Positions 16,437-23,904 are shown, numbered from the stretch's first letter. The stretch: 24,472 bases of DNA from Fontivivens sp964399735 (GCA_964399735.1 CAYNSO010000053.1:1-24472), one strand, 5' to 3'. Notes: a model not told the origin generated them from the letters alone. Program-made: numbers and translations.

Positions 16437-18638
16437 ATGATGAAAAAATTTACCGGTATCGTTCTGGCTGTTGTGCTGCTGACCGCGCTGGCCCTGGCCG
16501 ATGAGAATCCGGCAAATATGCTGTTTATGGATCCCACCCAGCCGATTGAAAAGCGGGTGGACGACCTGGTTTCACGCCTTACTTTGGAAGAAAAAGTATG
16601 GCAAATGATGTATACCGCCCGCGCTATTCCGCGTTTGGGCATTCCCGAATATAACTGGTGGAGCGAAGCGCTGCATGGCGTTGGCCGCGCCGGTGAAGCC
16701 ACTGTATTCCCGCAGGCAATCGGTATGGGCGCTACTTTCGATCCCGATCTGCTGTACCGGGTTGCCACCGCCATTTCGGATGAAGCCCGCGCCAAATATG
16801 CCGTTGCTTCCGCCGCCGGTAACCGCGCCCAGTACCAGGGACTCACCTTCTGGTCCCCCAATATTAATATCTTTCGCGATCCACGCTGGGGCCGCGGCCA
16901 GGAAACTTATGGCGAAGACCCGTTCCTTACCTCGCAAATGGGTGTGGCATTTATTAAAGGCTTGCAGGGCTATCACCCCAAATATTTAAAAGTAGCCGCC
17001 TGCGCCAAGCATTATGCCGTACACAGCGGTCCCGAAGGCCTGCGCCATGAATTCAATGCCGTTGTTAACAACCGGGACTTGTGGGATACTTACCTGCCGG
17101 CGTTTGAAGCAGCCGTAAAACAAGGCAAAGTTGAAGCGATGATGGGCGCATACAACCGCACTAACGATGAACCCTGCTGCGCCAGCAAGCTGTTAATGAA
17201 AGACATCCTGTTTGGCAAATGGGGTTTCACGGGTCATTATGTATCGGACTGCTGGGCGCTGGTAGACTTTCACGAAGGCCATAAAGTGACCAAAACTTCG
17301 GAAGAATCCGCCGCTATGGCGCTGAACATGGGCGTTGATTTGAACTGCGGCAGCACCTACCCGTTCCTCATCAACGCTGTGGCGCAGGGACTGACCGATG
17401 AAGAAACCATCGACAAAAACCTGAAAGAACTGCTGACCACCCGTTTTAAACTGGGTGTGTTCGATCCGCCGGCCATGAATCCCTACAATGCCATTTCTGT
17501 GGATGTCATCAACAGTCCCACCCACCGCAAGCTGGCGCGCCAGGCGGCCACCAAAACCTTTGTATTGCTAAAAAATAAAAATAATACCCTGCCACTGCGC
17601 AAGGATCTGCCAAATGTTTACGTTATCGGGCCCCTGGCAACCGATATTCAGGCCATGCTGGGCAACTATTACGGACTCAATCCGCAGATTGCCACAGTGC
17701 TGGAAGGCGTCATGTCCAAGGTTTCCAAAGCTACAGCGGTTACTTATAACCAGGGCGCGCTGCTGGATCGGGAAAATCCCAATACAATTGACTGGTACAG
17801 CGGCAACGCCAGCGGCGCGGATGCGACCATTGCTGTGGTTGGTATTAACGGTCTCATTGAAGGTGAAGAAGGCGAATCCATTGCCTCTTACCATCAGGGC
17901 GACCGTGCGGATATCGATTTACCGAAAAACCAGGTTGACTTGCTGAAAAAGCTGCGTAACGCCGCCGGTGATAAAAAACTGGTGGTGGTAGTCATGGGCG
18001 GTTCGCCGCTGGCGCTGGGCGAAGTGATGGAACTGGCGGACGCGGTGCTGTTTGCCTGGTATCCCGGCGAAGAAGGCGGTAATGCAGTTGCCGATGTGCT
18101 GTTTGGCGACGTAGCCCCATCCGGCAAGCTGCCACTCACTTTTCCGAAATCGGTTAAACAATTGCCTCCGTATGAAGATTATAATATGAAGGGCCGCACC
18201 TATCGGTATATGACCGAAGAACCGCTGTTCCCGTTCGGGTTCGGTCTCAGTTATACCCAGTTTGCTTACAGCGACCTGAAACTGGATAAAGCCGCGGTAA
18301 AGAATGGCGAAACCGTTACCGCTTCTGTAACCGTAACCAACAAAGGCGCCTGCGCCGCCGAAGAAGTGGTGCAGTTGTACATTACCGATGTGCAAGCCTC
18401 GGTGACCGCGCCGCAATACGCCCTCAAAGGCTTTAAGCGCATTGCCCTGGCCGCCGGCGAAAGCAAAACCGTTGCGTTTGCCGTTACCCCGGAGCTGATG
18501 TCCATTGTCAACGACAATGGCGACAAGATCATTGAAGCCGGTGATTTCAAAGTGACGGTCGGCGGCTGTTCGCCCGGTCAGCGCGGCGTTGAACTCGGCG
18601 CCGCCCCGGCGGTTACGGCGGTGTTTGCGGTTAAGTAA
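16437..18638 (+). CDS. Secreted glycoside hydrolase family 3 (beta-glucosidase/beta-xylosidase)
   Basis: Retaining exo-hydrolase of 733 residues that removes terminal beta-glucose or beta-xylose from oligosaccharides, probably in the periplasm. It has a signal peptide (KKFTGIVLAVVLLTALALA). The GH3 barrel domain follows, with SPNINIFRDPRWGRGQETYG, KHYAVHSGPE and GHYVSDCWALVD, whose Asp271 is the nucleophile. The GH3 C-terminal alpha/beta domain comes next (FVLLKNKNNTLPL, GEEGESIASY) and then a fibronectin-III-like domain (about 655-725). The arrangement and SDCWA motif are closest to the beta-xylosidase/arabinofuranosidase branch. The ATG at 16437 has GGAGGA seven bases upstream; the longer in-frame start at 16362 falls inside the promoter. 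There is no T9SS domain, unlike its divergent neighbour. Its last about 50 codons recur twice downstream as remnants. Confidence 0.92.
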   Translation: MMKKFTGIVLAVVLLTALALADENPANMLFMDPTQPIEKRVDDLVSRLTLEEKVWQMMYTARAIPRLGIPEYNWWSEALHGVGRAGEATVFPQAIGMGATFDPDLLYRVATAISDEARAKYAVASAAGNRAQYQGLTFWSPNINIFRDPRWGRGQETYGEDPFLTSQMGVAFIKGLQGYHPKYLKVAACAKHYAVHSGPEGLRHEFNAVVNNRDLWDTYLPAFEAAVKQGKVEAMMGAYNRTNDEPCCASKLLMKDILFGKWGFTGHYVSDCWALVDFHEGHKVTKTSEESAAMALNMGVDLNCGSTYPFLINAVAQGLTDEETIDKNLKELLTTRFKLGVFDPPAMNPYNAISVDVINSPTHRKLARQAATKTFVLLKNKNNTLPLRKDLPNVYVIGPLATDIQAMLGNYYGLNPQIATVLEGVMSKVSKATAVTYNQGALLDRENPNTIDWYSGNASGADATIAVVGINGLIEGEEGESIASYHQGDRADIDLPKNQVDLLKKLRNAAGDKKLVVVVMGGSPLALGEVMELADAVLFAWYPGEEGGNAVADVLFGDVAPSGKLPLTFPKSVKQLPPYEDYNMKGRTYRYMTEEPLFPFGFGLSYTQFAYSDLKLDKAAVKNGETVTASVTVTNKGACAAEEVVQLYITDVQASVTAPQYALKGFKRIALAAGESKTVAFAVTPELMSIVNDNGDKIIEAGDFKVTVGGCSPGQRGVELGAAPAVTAVFAVK

Positions 18639-18654
18639 GGGGATTATTAAAATT

Positions 18655-18684
18655 AAAAAAGGCCCGTCTGAGAGAGGCGGGCCT
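18655..18684 (-). terminator. Hairpin terminator after GH3, best oriented for the minus strand
   Basis: AGGCCCG and CGGGCCT (18660-18684) form a G+C-rich stem around TCTGAGAGAGG. A run of six A precedes it on the plus strand, so the classical stem-plus-T-run reads on the minus strand, ending the TOPRIM-like gene. It can still act as a weaker stop for GH3. A decayed copy is found at 21271-21292. Confidence 0.7.
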
Positions 18685-18789
18685 GATATTAAAAAATACA
18701 AAGATGAATTTCAGAATTGTAATCAATTTAAATTATTCATTTAAAGAAAACTTCATTTGTAGCCATTTTCTCCCCCTTGGAGGAGGAAA

Positions 18790-19380
18790 TTATTCAATAC
18801 TCCAATTCTTCTTTAAATCATTAACTTCATCAATGAATCTTTTGATCGATTCGTCATTTTTTACAATAGAATCAATATTTATATTTTGAATAATGTCATC
18901 TGCGTATTCGATCCATCCTAAAGTAACAACACCCCCTGCTTTTTTAATTTCGTTATTAAGAAGTCTTTTATATCTATCTTTTTCGCACTTCTGGTCGGGT
19001 GCTGCGCATCCTATACCGAAAACAGTCTTAAAAGCTTTAGAATCAAGAAGCATCCATCGTTCCACATGAGGGTCCGGAATTGCATGAATAACAGGTATCA
19101 GGTCATTCAACCCGATGGGTATTTTAGCATCAATTTCGCGTTTTTTCCCTTGATATTCCTTACAATTGGCATCAATTGCTATTACTATTGCATCTGGTCT
19201 GTCAATCAGGTTGGCCTTTACCTGCTTTAGGTAGGTTTCCATCTCACTTAAAGCTCGACCCCTGCCATGCCTTGCTGATAACACCTGCAATTTAATTGTA
19301 ATAGGTAATAGTTTAGTTAAAAGCGCATAAATAACTTTTTCATGCCCAATATCTTCACAAAAAATTGTAATTTTACTCAT
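18790..19380 (-). CDS. TOPRIM-like protein, partner of an ATPase (OLD/DUF4276-like, tentative)
   Basis: A 196-residue protein with a TOPRIM-like pattern. It has an N-terminal strand and acidic residues (ITIFCEDIGHE, Glu9), a second strand ending AIVIAIDANCKE (Asp70, where TOPRIM has DxD and here DxN), and PDPHVERWMLLDSKAF (about 102-117). The last resembles the Pro-x-x-Glu-x-x-x-Leu-Leu-x-Asp signature of DUF4276-type TOPRIM relatives. By analogy it would be the nuclease effector gated by the ATPase encoded just upstream. The start at 19380 overlaps the ATPase stop by 8 bases and has GGGGGA upstream, so the two are co-translated. I cannot match it with confidence to AriB, RloB or a Gabija/OLD subunit; the domain call is by eye. 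Confidence 0.6.
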   Translation of the reverse strand: MSKITIFCEDIGHEKVIYALLTKLLPITIKLQVLSARHGRGRALSEMETYLKQVKANLIDRPDAIVIAIDANCKEYQGKKREIDAKIPIGLNDLIPVIHAIPDPHVERWMLLDSKAFKTVFGIGCAAPDQKCEKDRYKRLLNNEIKKAGGVVTLGWIEYADDIIQNINIDSIVKNDESIKRFIDEVNDLKKNWSIE

Positions 19381-20665
19381 CCAGATCCCCCCGCATAATA
19401 CGTTCAGAGGGTAGCGGCTCATCATCAAGCGCCTGATTAATCCCTGGTTTTTTTAATAGCCCGATTTCATGATATGGAGTTATGGAACTAATACCATTAT
19501 TTTTTTTGCACACAAATAGATTTTCATTATTTATCTCATCGGGAAAAATCGGGGAATGAGTTGTAACAATTATTTGTGAGTTTTGGTTGGCTATATTTTT
19601 CAAGTACTCTGCAATCAGTTTTATTTTTCTGGGATGAATTCCGTTTTCCGGTTCTTCAAAACATATTAGTGATGGATTATCGTTATCGCCTGTAATCGAA
19701 AGAAGGCCAAGCAAACGAAGTGTCCCTTCTGAAATTAAACGAGATGAAATTGGCCGGCCGTTTTCAATAAGATAAAGTTCAACATCCCCGGTTTTCTTAT
19801 CAATATCCGTCTCTATCTTTTCAATCGAGGGGATTATAATTTTAACAGCTTTGCATATAGAATTAAAACGTTTCTGCTTTTCAGGATTGATCTTTAATCC
19901 ATGCAAATAAGCGGCAAGTTCCTCGCCCATCATACCAATATGACGAACTTCTTTAATCGGACTTGATGCCCGCATTCTTTCACGTGGCTCAAAATAAAAA
20001 AAACGCCAGCTTTGAAGTTCCTTGACAAATGCTGTAATATGTGGATAATGTGGCGCATACAAACTTTTTGATAAAGCCGAATAATCCAGGCCAAGATCAA
20101 AATACGTGGGATGTGCCTGCCCCTCCATCCGCAGTGATAGACGTGAGGTGTCCATTTTTTCTAAAAACGCAGTTCGGCTTTCTTTTGCTTTTAAATTTTG
20201 TCGCAAGGCTCGCAGGGATTCATTACAAACACGCAAATAACCCTGCTTAGGTAAAAGTTCAATTTCGAGGGTATATCGTAATAGTTTTTCCTTAATATAT
20301 TCTGATTCCTTTTCATTTCCCTTTAATCCTTTACGCATTTCATTGATCTCTTTATTAACCTGTCTTATAATATCTTCTGATAACTGGACATCCAAAATAA
20401 AATCACATTTTACTATTTCTTGATCAAGCAAGCCTTCAATTCCCCTAAGTGGTAAAGTGAATGATTCTATCGGTTTTCCGCGATAGGGGGGATCAAATGC
20501 ATCTTTTAAAGTTTTACTGCCAACAATTCTTGAAATGAGTTGCAAGGCGTCCAGAAAATTACTTTTCCCTGCGGCATTTGGTCCGAATAAGACATTCAAG
20601 TCAGTTAATTGTAAAGAAAATTTGTTAAAAGTTTTATACCCGTTTATTTTAATATTTTTAATCAT
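19373..20665 (-). CDS. AAA/ABC-type ATPase (AAA_15/AAA_21, OLD-like) of a defence-type operon
   Basis: SMC/RecF-like ATPase of 430 residues. Walker A is GPNAAGKS (28-35). A long helical insertion follows (about 85-190, charged, coiled-coil-like). The signature-like SEGTLRLLGLL, Walker B LICFEEPENGIHP (catalytic Glu337/338) and H-loop VTTHSP (His370) come next. Such ATPases pair with TOPRIM or other nucleases in OLD, Gabija, PARIS and AbiL-type phage defence, where the ATPase senses infection and licenses the effector. The ATG at 20665 is chosen since AAAGGA precedes it; an upstream TTG would destroy that site. Its start shares one base with the stop of a 47-residue gene (TAATG), and its end overlaps the TOPRIM-like gene by 8 bases. 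Confidence 0.85.
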   Translation of the reverse strand: MIKNIKINGYKTFNKFSLQLTDLNVLFGPNAAGKSNFLDALQLISRIVGSKTLKDAFDPPYRGKPIESFTLPLRGIEGLLDQEIVKCDFILDVQLSEDIIRQVNKEINEMRKGLKGNEKESEYIKEKLLRYTLEIELLPKQGYLRVCNESLRALRQNLKAKESRTAFLEKMDTSRLSLRMEGQAHPTYFDLGLDYSALSKSLYAPHYPHITAFVKELQSWRFFYFEPRERMRASSPIKEVRHIGMMGEELAAYLHGLKINPEKQKRFNSICKAVKIIIPSIEKIETDIDKKTGDVELYLIENGRPISSRLISEGTLRLLGLLSITGDNDNPSLICFEEPENGIHPRKIKLIAEYLKNIANQNSQIIVTTHSPIFPDEINNENLFVCKKNNGISSITPYHEIGLLKKPGINQALDDEPLPSERIMRGDLDE

Positions 20666-20808
20666 TATTTTTTTCCTTTGTAGCAATCTTTAATTTGAAT
20701 CATTTTTAAATGATTATTTAAAATTAAGGGAGAAAAACTTTGTATTCGATACGTGATGATCTTGTCAGTATCAACTGGAAAATTTTGGGGAAGAATTTGC
20801 TTATACAT
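20665..20808 (-). CDS. Small 47-residue protein in the ATPase operon, unknown
   Basis: Not recognised. Starts MYKQILPQNFPVDTDKI and ends with a lysine-rich tail (DCYKGKK). It is supported as a gene by context: GAGGTGTGGA precedes the ATG, the start overlaps the preceding 66-residue gene by 8 bases, and its TAA is fused to the ATPase ATG (TAATG). It could be a small regulator or antitoxin-like partner, or it may exist mainly to couple translation of the ATPase. Confidence 0.5.
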   Translation of the reverse strand: MYKQILPQNFPVDTDKIITYRIQSFSPLILNNHLKMIQIKDCYKGKK

Positions 20809-21001
20809 TATTCCACACCTCGTCAAACGGATTATCCCAAAATCCAAGTGATGATGTCAAGGCGTTTAACAAATCCAGGTAATCATCCTTCGGTAAGAGG
20901 GAGATGATTCTTGCCTTTTTTGTTGATTGTATTTGCAGGTTATTCTGATTGGGCAGTTGTCCCTGTTTACCTTCATCCAAATTATTTTTCCTTTCGTTCA
21001 T
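20801..21001 (-). CDS. Small acidic-tailed protein, first gene of the ATPase operon
   Basis: A 66-residue protein with a basic/polar N-terminus (NERKNNLDEGK) and a helical, acidic, Trp-containing C-terminus (SLLPKDDYLDLLNALTSSL then FWDNPFDEVWNNV). Tails of this sort occur in small antitoxin-like proteins, but I do not recognise a family. TCGGGAAAT precedes the ATG, the same leader as before the Dam gene about 2 kb to the right, and the promoter lies in the repeated sequence just upstream. It begins a chain of four overlapping genes. Confidence 0.6.
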   Translation of the reverse strand: MNERKNNLDEGKQGQLPNQNNLQIQSTKKARIISLLPKDDYLDLLNALTSSLGFWDNPFDEVWNNV

Positions 21002-21028
21002 CAGATTTCCCGAAAATATACAACTTGT

Positions 21029-21206
21029 TGTAAAATAAAATAATATGCAATCATTGTCAACATAAAAATAACAAATATATTACATTTGTATTACCCCGGA
21101 ATTAATGTCCATTGTCAATGACGAAAGATAGATGACCATTGAAATGAGCGACTTTTAAGTGATGTCGGCGGCTGTTCTCCCGGCCAGCGCGGTTTGGACT
21201 TTGGGC
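21029..21206. repeat. Direct repeat copy A (promoter plus GH3 3'-end remnant)
   Basis: About 177 bases matching 22993-23169 with only about seven differences, one of them a single-base indel. The left third is A+T-rich and carries the minus-strand promoter. The right two thirds are a remnant of the GH3 3' end. The two copies bracket the Dam/HNH pair exactly. Confidence 0.9.
21032..21060 (-). promoter_or_regulatory. Promoter of the four-gene ATPase operon
   Basis: On the minus strand a perfect -35 TTGACA (21055-21060), exactly 17 bases, then TATTTT (21032-21037), about 30 bases before the first start codon. The same promoter recurs base for base before the Dam/HNH pair. Confidence 0.65.
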
Positions 21207-21292
21207 GCTGCTCCGGCGGTTACGGCGGTGTTTGCGATGAAATAGGGGCTGTACATTTAATGTGAAAAATGTCCGTCTGAAGGAGTCGGGCC
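21091..21292 (+). pseudogene. Remnant of a GH3 gene 3' end, including stop and hairpin
   Basis: Starts abruptly at TTACCCCGGA and follows the GH3 gene from 18484 to the terminator hairpin. GAATTAATGTCCATTGTCAA matches the codons for ELMSIVN. Then small deletions shift the frame, and the end recovers GCTCCGGCGGTTACGGCGGT and ATGAAATAG, equivalent to APAVTAVFA-K-stop. The hairpin survives in weakened form (GTCCG...CGGGC, 21271-21292). There is no start and no open frame. Left of 21091 nothing resembles GH3. Confidence 0.85.
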
Positions 21293-21322
21293 TTGTTTAA
21301 TTACTGATCTGGGGAACTGGAT

Positions 21323-22048
21323 TTATTGTTTTGATTTTATTGCTTTTTCTATAATCTCTTTGATAAATTCAGGAATAGTCAGCCCCGATTCGTTGGCGTC
21401 TCTTTTTAATTGTTCATATTGATGCACTTGTTTGTCCTGCCATAACAAATCCACCCGTCGAATCTGGCGCATTGCAACATGAGAATAATTCTCCGGGTAG
21501 GCCCAGTAACAAGTGAGACAAATTTCTATATTCTTTTGATTCTGCCAATTTTCACAATGCTCACAAGACCATGATTTTGCCCGATTTGCCGAGAGGGATA
21601 GTAACATAAATTCATCTGGGTCAGCGTTTTTTACATCACCTGCCACTTCATAAGGAATACGATGGTCGATTTGCAATTCCGGTTCACCCATCTTTTCAAG
21701 ATAAATAAAACATTTACATCCATATTTCTCAATGAGAAAACTTTTAATCTTTTTTGACAGACCAGTCCGCCCTGATTGTTTTCTGAATTGCTCCCCGGCT
21801 ATATCACCAAAACGATAGGCAGCTATTTTCCTGCCATCAGAGCCTGTTACCCGGTATGTTTCAATCGCAATGCCATGCTCTCGTACGTCACGAATTGCTC
21901 TTGGTGGATGATTATATCCATACTTTTCCTTTATTTCTTCTGTTGTAATGTGACCATACTTTAAAATATGGTCAATAACAGTTTTAGGTCGTTTTGCAGT
22001 AACAGAACTGCAAAGCTCAAGAAATTTTTTTGGGAATTTGTGCGGCAT
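21323..22048 (-). CDS. HNH restriction endonuclease with winged-helix N-terminus
   Basis: Probable type II restriction nuclease, 241 residues. Residues about 20-80 look like a winged helix (VIDHILKYGHITTEEIKEKYG; PRAIRDVREHGIAIETYRV) for DNA binding. The HNH core follows: YGCKC (Cys111, Cys113), LQIDHRIPYEVAGD (Asp128-His129), LSLSANRAKSWSCEHC (Asn155, Cys162, Cys165) and ICLTC, whose Cys pairs should hold a structural zinc. The start overlaps the Dam-type methylase gene by 32 bases, so expression follows the methylase, the protective order for a restriction pair. The recognition site is unknown. Confidence 0.82.
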   Translation of the reverse strand: MPHKFPKKFLELCSSVTAKRPKTVIDHILKYGHITTEEIKEKYGYNHPPRAIRDVREHGIAIETYRVTGSDGRKIAAYRFGDIAGEQFRKQSGRTGLSKKIKSFLIEKYGCKCFIYLEKMGEPELQIDHRIPYEVAGDVKNADPDEFMLLSLSANRAKSWSCEHCENWQNQKNIEICLTCYWAYPENYSHVAMRQIRRVDLLWQDKQVHQYEQLKRDANESGLTIPEFIKEIIEKAIKSKQ

Positions 22049-22964
22049 AACCAGTTTTCGGCTCCATTAATACGAGTTGTTCGGCCTTTTGTCGTTTATG
22101 AAAATGTGGCAAGGCTTTAACTTCCTCAGCCAGGCGCGGCGACAAGTATAATGATTCTACCGTAATATCATCTCTATTAAGCAAAGTAGCCTGAGAGGAG
22201 CGTCCGGCTTCCAGTTCAATCAAGGTGAGGTCAAGATTTTCCGGTAAACGAACGCCAAAAGTTTTGTTGCCGGTCCGACCGTCATAGCTCACAGCATAAA
22301 GTATGTTACGTTTATTTAACTCTAGTAATGCCATAACAAATTCATCATAGACAATTCCTGAATAATAACGGGAATCCCTGTCCCCGCACACTCCCTGGTA
22401 TGGAGGATCCATATAAACGACATCGTCTGTCTTTACATTTGATAAGACATCCTTGTAATCAAGAGATGTTATACTCGTTTTCCCCTTTAAAAGATAAGAG
22501 ACACCAAGAATATTTTCCCGCATGGTTTCGGGTCGGGTTCCGTGGCGTCTTTTATCCGGACTTTGATTAAAAAGACCCTCGGAATTATAACGCACAGAAC
22601 CTTTTACGCATCGGGAAAGCAGATAAAGAAATAATCTTGGATCTCGCGTCCGATTAAAATCCTCTCTTACCCGGTAATAATGCTCCAGGGGATCGTCATG
22701 TTGTTGATTCCAGAGTGTTTTATACAAGTCAGCCAGTTCTACCGGAGAATTTATGACAAGCGCCAGCAGATCTGCGAGCGGTTTATTGTAATCATTGATC
22801 CAATAGGATTTTGCCCGGTTTCGCGCAGCAGTGGCAATCGAAATAGCCGCCGTTCCGGCAAAAGGTTCCACCAGCCTGGGGAATTTATCAGGAAGATAGC
22901 GGAGAATAGTAGAGGATAGCGCTCTTTTGCTGCCCTGGTATTGTATGGGATGCGGAACTTTCAT
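22017..22964 (-). CDS. D12-class (Dam-type) DNA N6-adenine methyltransferase
   Basis: Adenine methylase of 315 residues, alpha class of the D12/Dam family. QYQGSKR (residues 8-14, motif X) and VEPFAGTAAIS (32-42, motif I, SAM binding) are at the N-terminus. A variable target-recognition region (about 75-170) follows, then YMDPPYQG (184-191, catalytic motif IV). Length is normal. The protein would protect sites cut by the HNH nuclease encoded by the overlapping downstream gene. The leader TCGGGAAATATAA before the ATG and the promoter beyond it are nearly identical to those of the ATPase operon, suggesting a common origin of the two upstream regions. Confidence 0.9.
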   Translation of the reverse strand: MKVPHPIQYQGSKRALSSTILRYLPDKFPRLVEPFAGTAAISIATAARNRAKSYWINDYNKPLADLLALVINSPVELADLYKTLWNQQHDDPLEHYYRVREDFNRTRDPRLFLYLLSRCVKGSVRYNSEGLFNQSPDKRRHGTRPETMRENILGVSYLLKGKTSITSLDYKDVLSNVKTDDVVYMDPPYQGVCGDRDSRYYSGIVYDEFVMALLELNKRNILYAVSYDGRTGNKTFGVRLPENLDLTLIELEAGRSSQATLLNRDDITVESLYLSPRLAEEVKALPHFHKRQKAEQLVLMEPKTGYAAQIPKKIS

Positions 22965-22995
22965 TTATATTTCCCGATGTTTTACAAATCAATGT

Positions 22996-23024
22996 AAAAT
23001 AAAATAATATGCAATCATTGTCAA
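22996..23024 (-). promoter_or_regulatory. Promoter of the Dam/HNH pair
   Basis: Same TTGACA (23019-23024), 17-base spacer, TATTTT (22996-23001) as at 21032-21060, about 30 bases before the Dam start codon, within direct repeat copy B. Confidence 0.65.
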
Positions 23025-23054
23025 CATAAATATAACAAATATATTACATTTGTA

Positions 23055-23169
23055 TTACCCCGGAATTAATGTCCATTGTCAATGACGAAAGATAGATGTT
23101 CATTGAAAGGGCGATTTTTAAGTGATGTCGGCGGCTGTTCTCCCGGCCAGCGCGGTCTGGACTTTGGGG
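23055..23169 (+). pseudogene. Shorter remnant of a GH3 gene 3' end
   Basis: Starts at the same TTACCCCGGA junction as the other remnant and shares its changes from the intact gene (GAATTAATG for GAGCTGATG; GACGAAAGATAG for the GACAATGGCGACAAG area). It lacks the last about 15 codons and the hairpin. The shared changes show that the two remnants derive from one another or from one paralogue, not independently from the intact gene. Confidence 0.8.
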
Positions 23170-23319
23170 CCAGGTTGGATATAAAAGGCATAGTGTGCCG
23201 GGCGATTGAGAACCCGCAGCGCTGTATTTTTGAATGATCACATTTTGTAGCAAACAGAGGGGAGCATGTCGTTTGGGTTGTTTTTGTGACTTTGAAATGA
23301 TATTTCTACAACCAAAACA

Positions 23320-23904
23320 TTATAATTCTATCCCACATTCATGAAATACTTTGTTTAACAATTTTGATATTTGCAGTCTGGCAGACCACACTTGCAAATA
23401 ACGTAAATCAAGAGATTTCCCCTGTACTTTAATAATACCGATAACGTCAAGCCATTGTCGTTCGGAAAAATGACTCATTTTATACCATAATAGTTTGTTA
23501 ATTATTAAATCTTCCGGTGTGGCAAAATAAAATGTATTTTCGCTGCCCTCTCCCAAGGTATCTGTTAACTTGCGTTGAATGACACTGTTTTGATATGGTT
23601 CATCCAGGTAAATAAAAACATCAATTTTTAGTGTAGTATTAAAGTGGATTAAATTGAAAGAAGATTTATGAATAATTGCCTCTTTTATCATATCCTCATC
23701 AATATAATAATCATTTTCAAGATGTTGTTTCAAAGCCTGTATGTGATATACTGCCAAATCGGCAACTATATCCACATCCATGGTAGCTCGCGCCATTCCA
23801 TATAGTGAGCTTGCCACCGAGCCGCCGATATAGTACGAAATTGATAATTTTTTAAAAACATCAATAACCGGTTTTAAAGCTATTTCTATTTCACTCATTT
23901 CCAT
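23320..23904 (-). CDS. Nucleotidyltransferase-fold protein (AbiEii/MNT-like), possible toxin
   Basis: A 194-residue protein with the polymerase-beta nucleotidyltransferase signature: YYIGGSVASSLYG (about 24-36), then RATMDVDIVADL with Asp43-x-Asp45, and a later strand LKIDVFIYL with a third acidic residue. YFATPEDLIINKLLWYK matches the helical part seen in many such stand-alone proteins. Relatives act as nucleotide-transferring toxins or antitoxins (AbiEii, MntA), or have unknown roles. The start overlaps the upstream small gene by 14 bases; ATG at 23898 is an alternative. The pair forms a two-gene module right of the second GH3 remnant. Confidence 0.75.
   Translation of the reverse strand: MEMSEIEIALKPVIDVFKKLSISYYIGGSVASSLYGMARATMDVDIVADLAVYHIQALKQHLENDYYIDEDMIKEAIIHKSSFNLIHFNTTLKIDVFIYLDEPYQNSVIQRKLTDTLGEGSENTFYFATPEDLIINKLLWYKMSHFSERQWLDVIGIIKVQGKSLDLRYLQVWSARLQISKLLNKVFHECGIEL

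Larger units (their letters stand above)
22993..23169. repeat. Direct repeat copy B (promoter plus GH3 3'-end remnant)
   Basis: Second copy of the repeat at 21029-21206. Similarity stops near 23169 (CTTTGGGG). Beyond this, up to the stop of the next gene at 23320, I see neither GH3 sequence nor a gene. A short open stretch runs on in the GH3 frame to TGA near 23236, but it resembles nothing I know. Confidence 0.9.

Noticed and set aside
17919..18701. Open minus-strand frame of 260 codons over the GH3 3' half
   Set aside because: Antisense shadow in G+C-rich coding sequence; it would start beyond the terminator hairpin and its composition (His, Arg, Gly-rich) is typical of a shadow.
18790..20665. 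Naming the ATPase/TOPRIM pair PARIS, Gabija or AbiL
   Set aside because: The ATPase fits all of them loosely, and the partner lacks the motifs I would expect of AriB, RloB or a UvrD-like helicase; a name would be invented.
21091..23169. A transposon or insertion sequence bounded by the direct repeats
   Set aside because: No transposase or integrase gene and no terminal inverted repeats are visible between or beside the repeats.
23044..23253. Minus-strand frame of 69 codons over the second GH3 remnant
   Set aside because: Antisense to decayed GH3 sequence, no ribosome site, and crosses the repeat junction.
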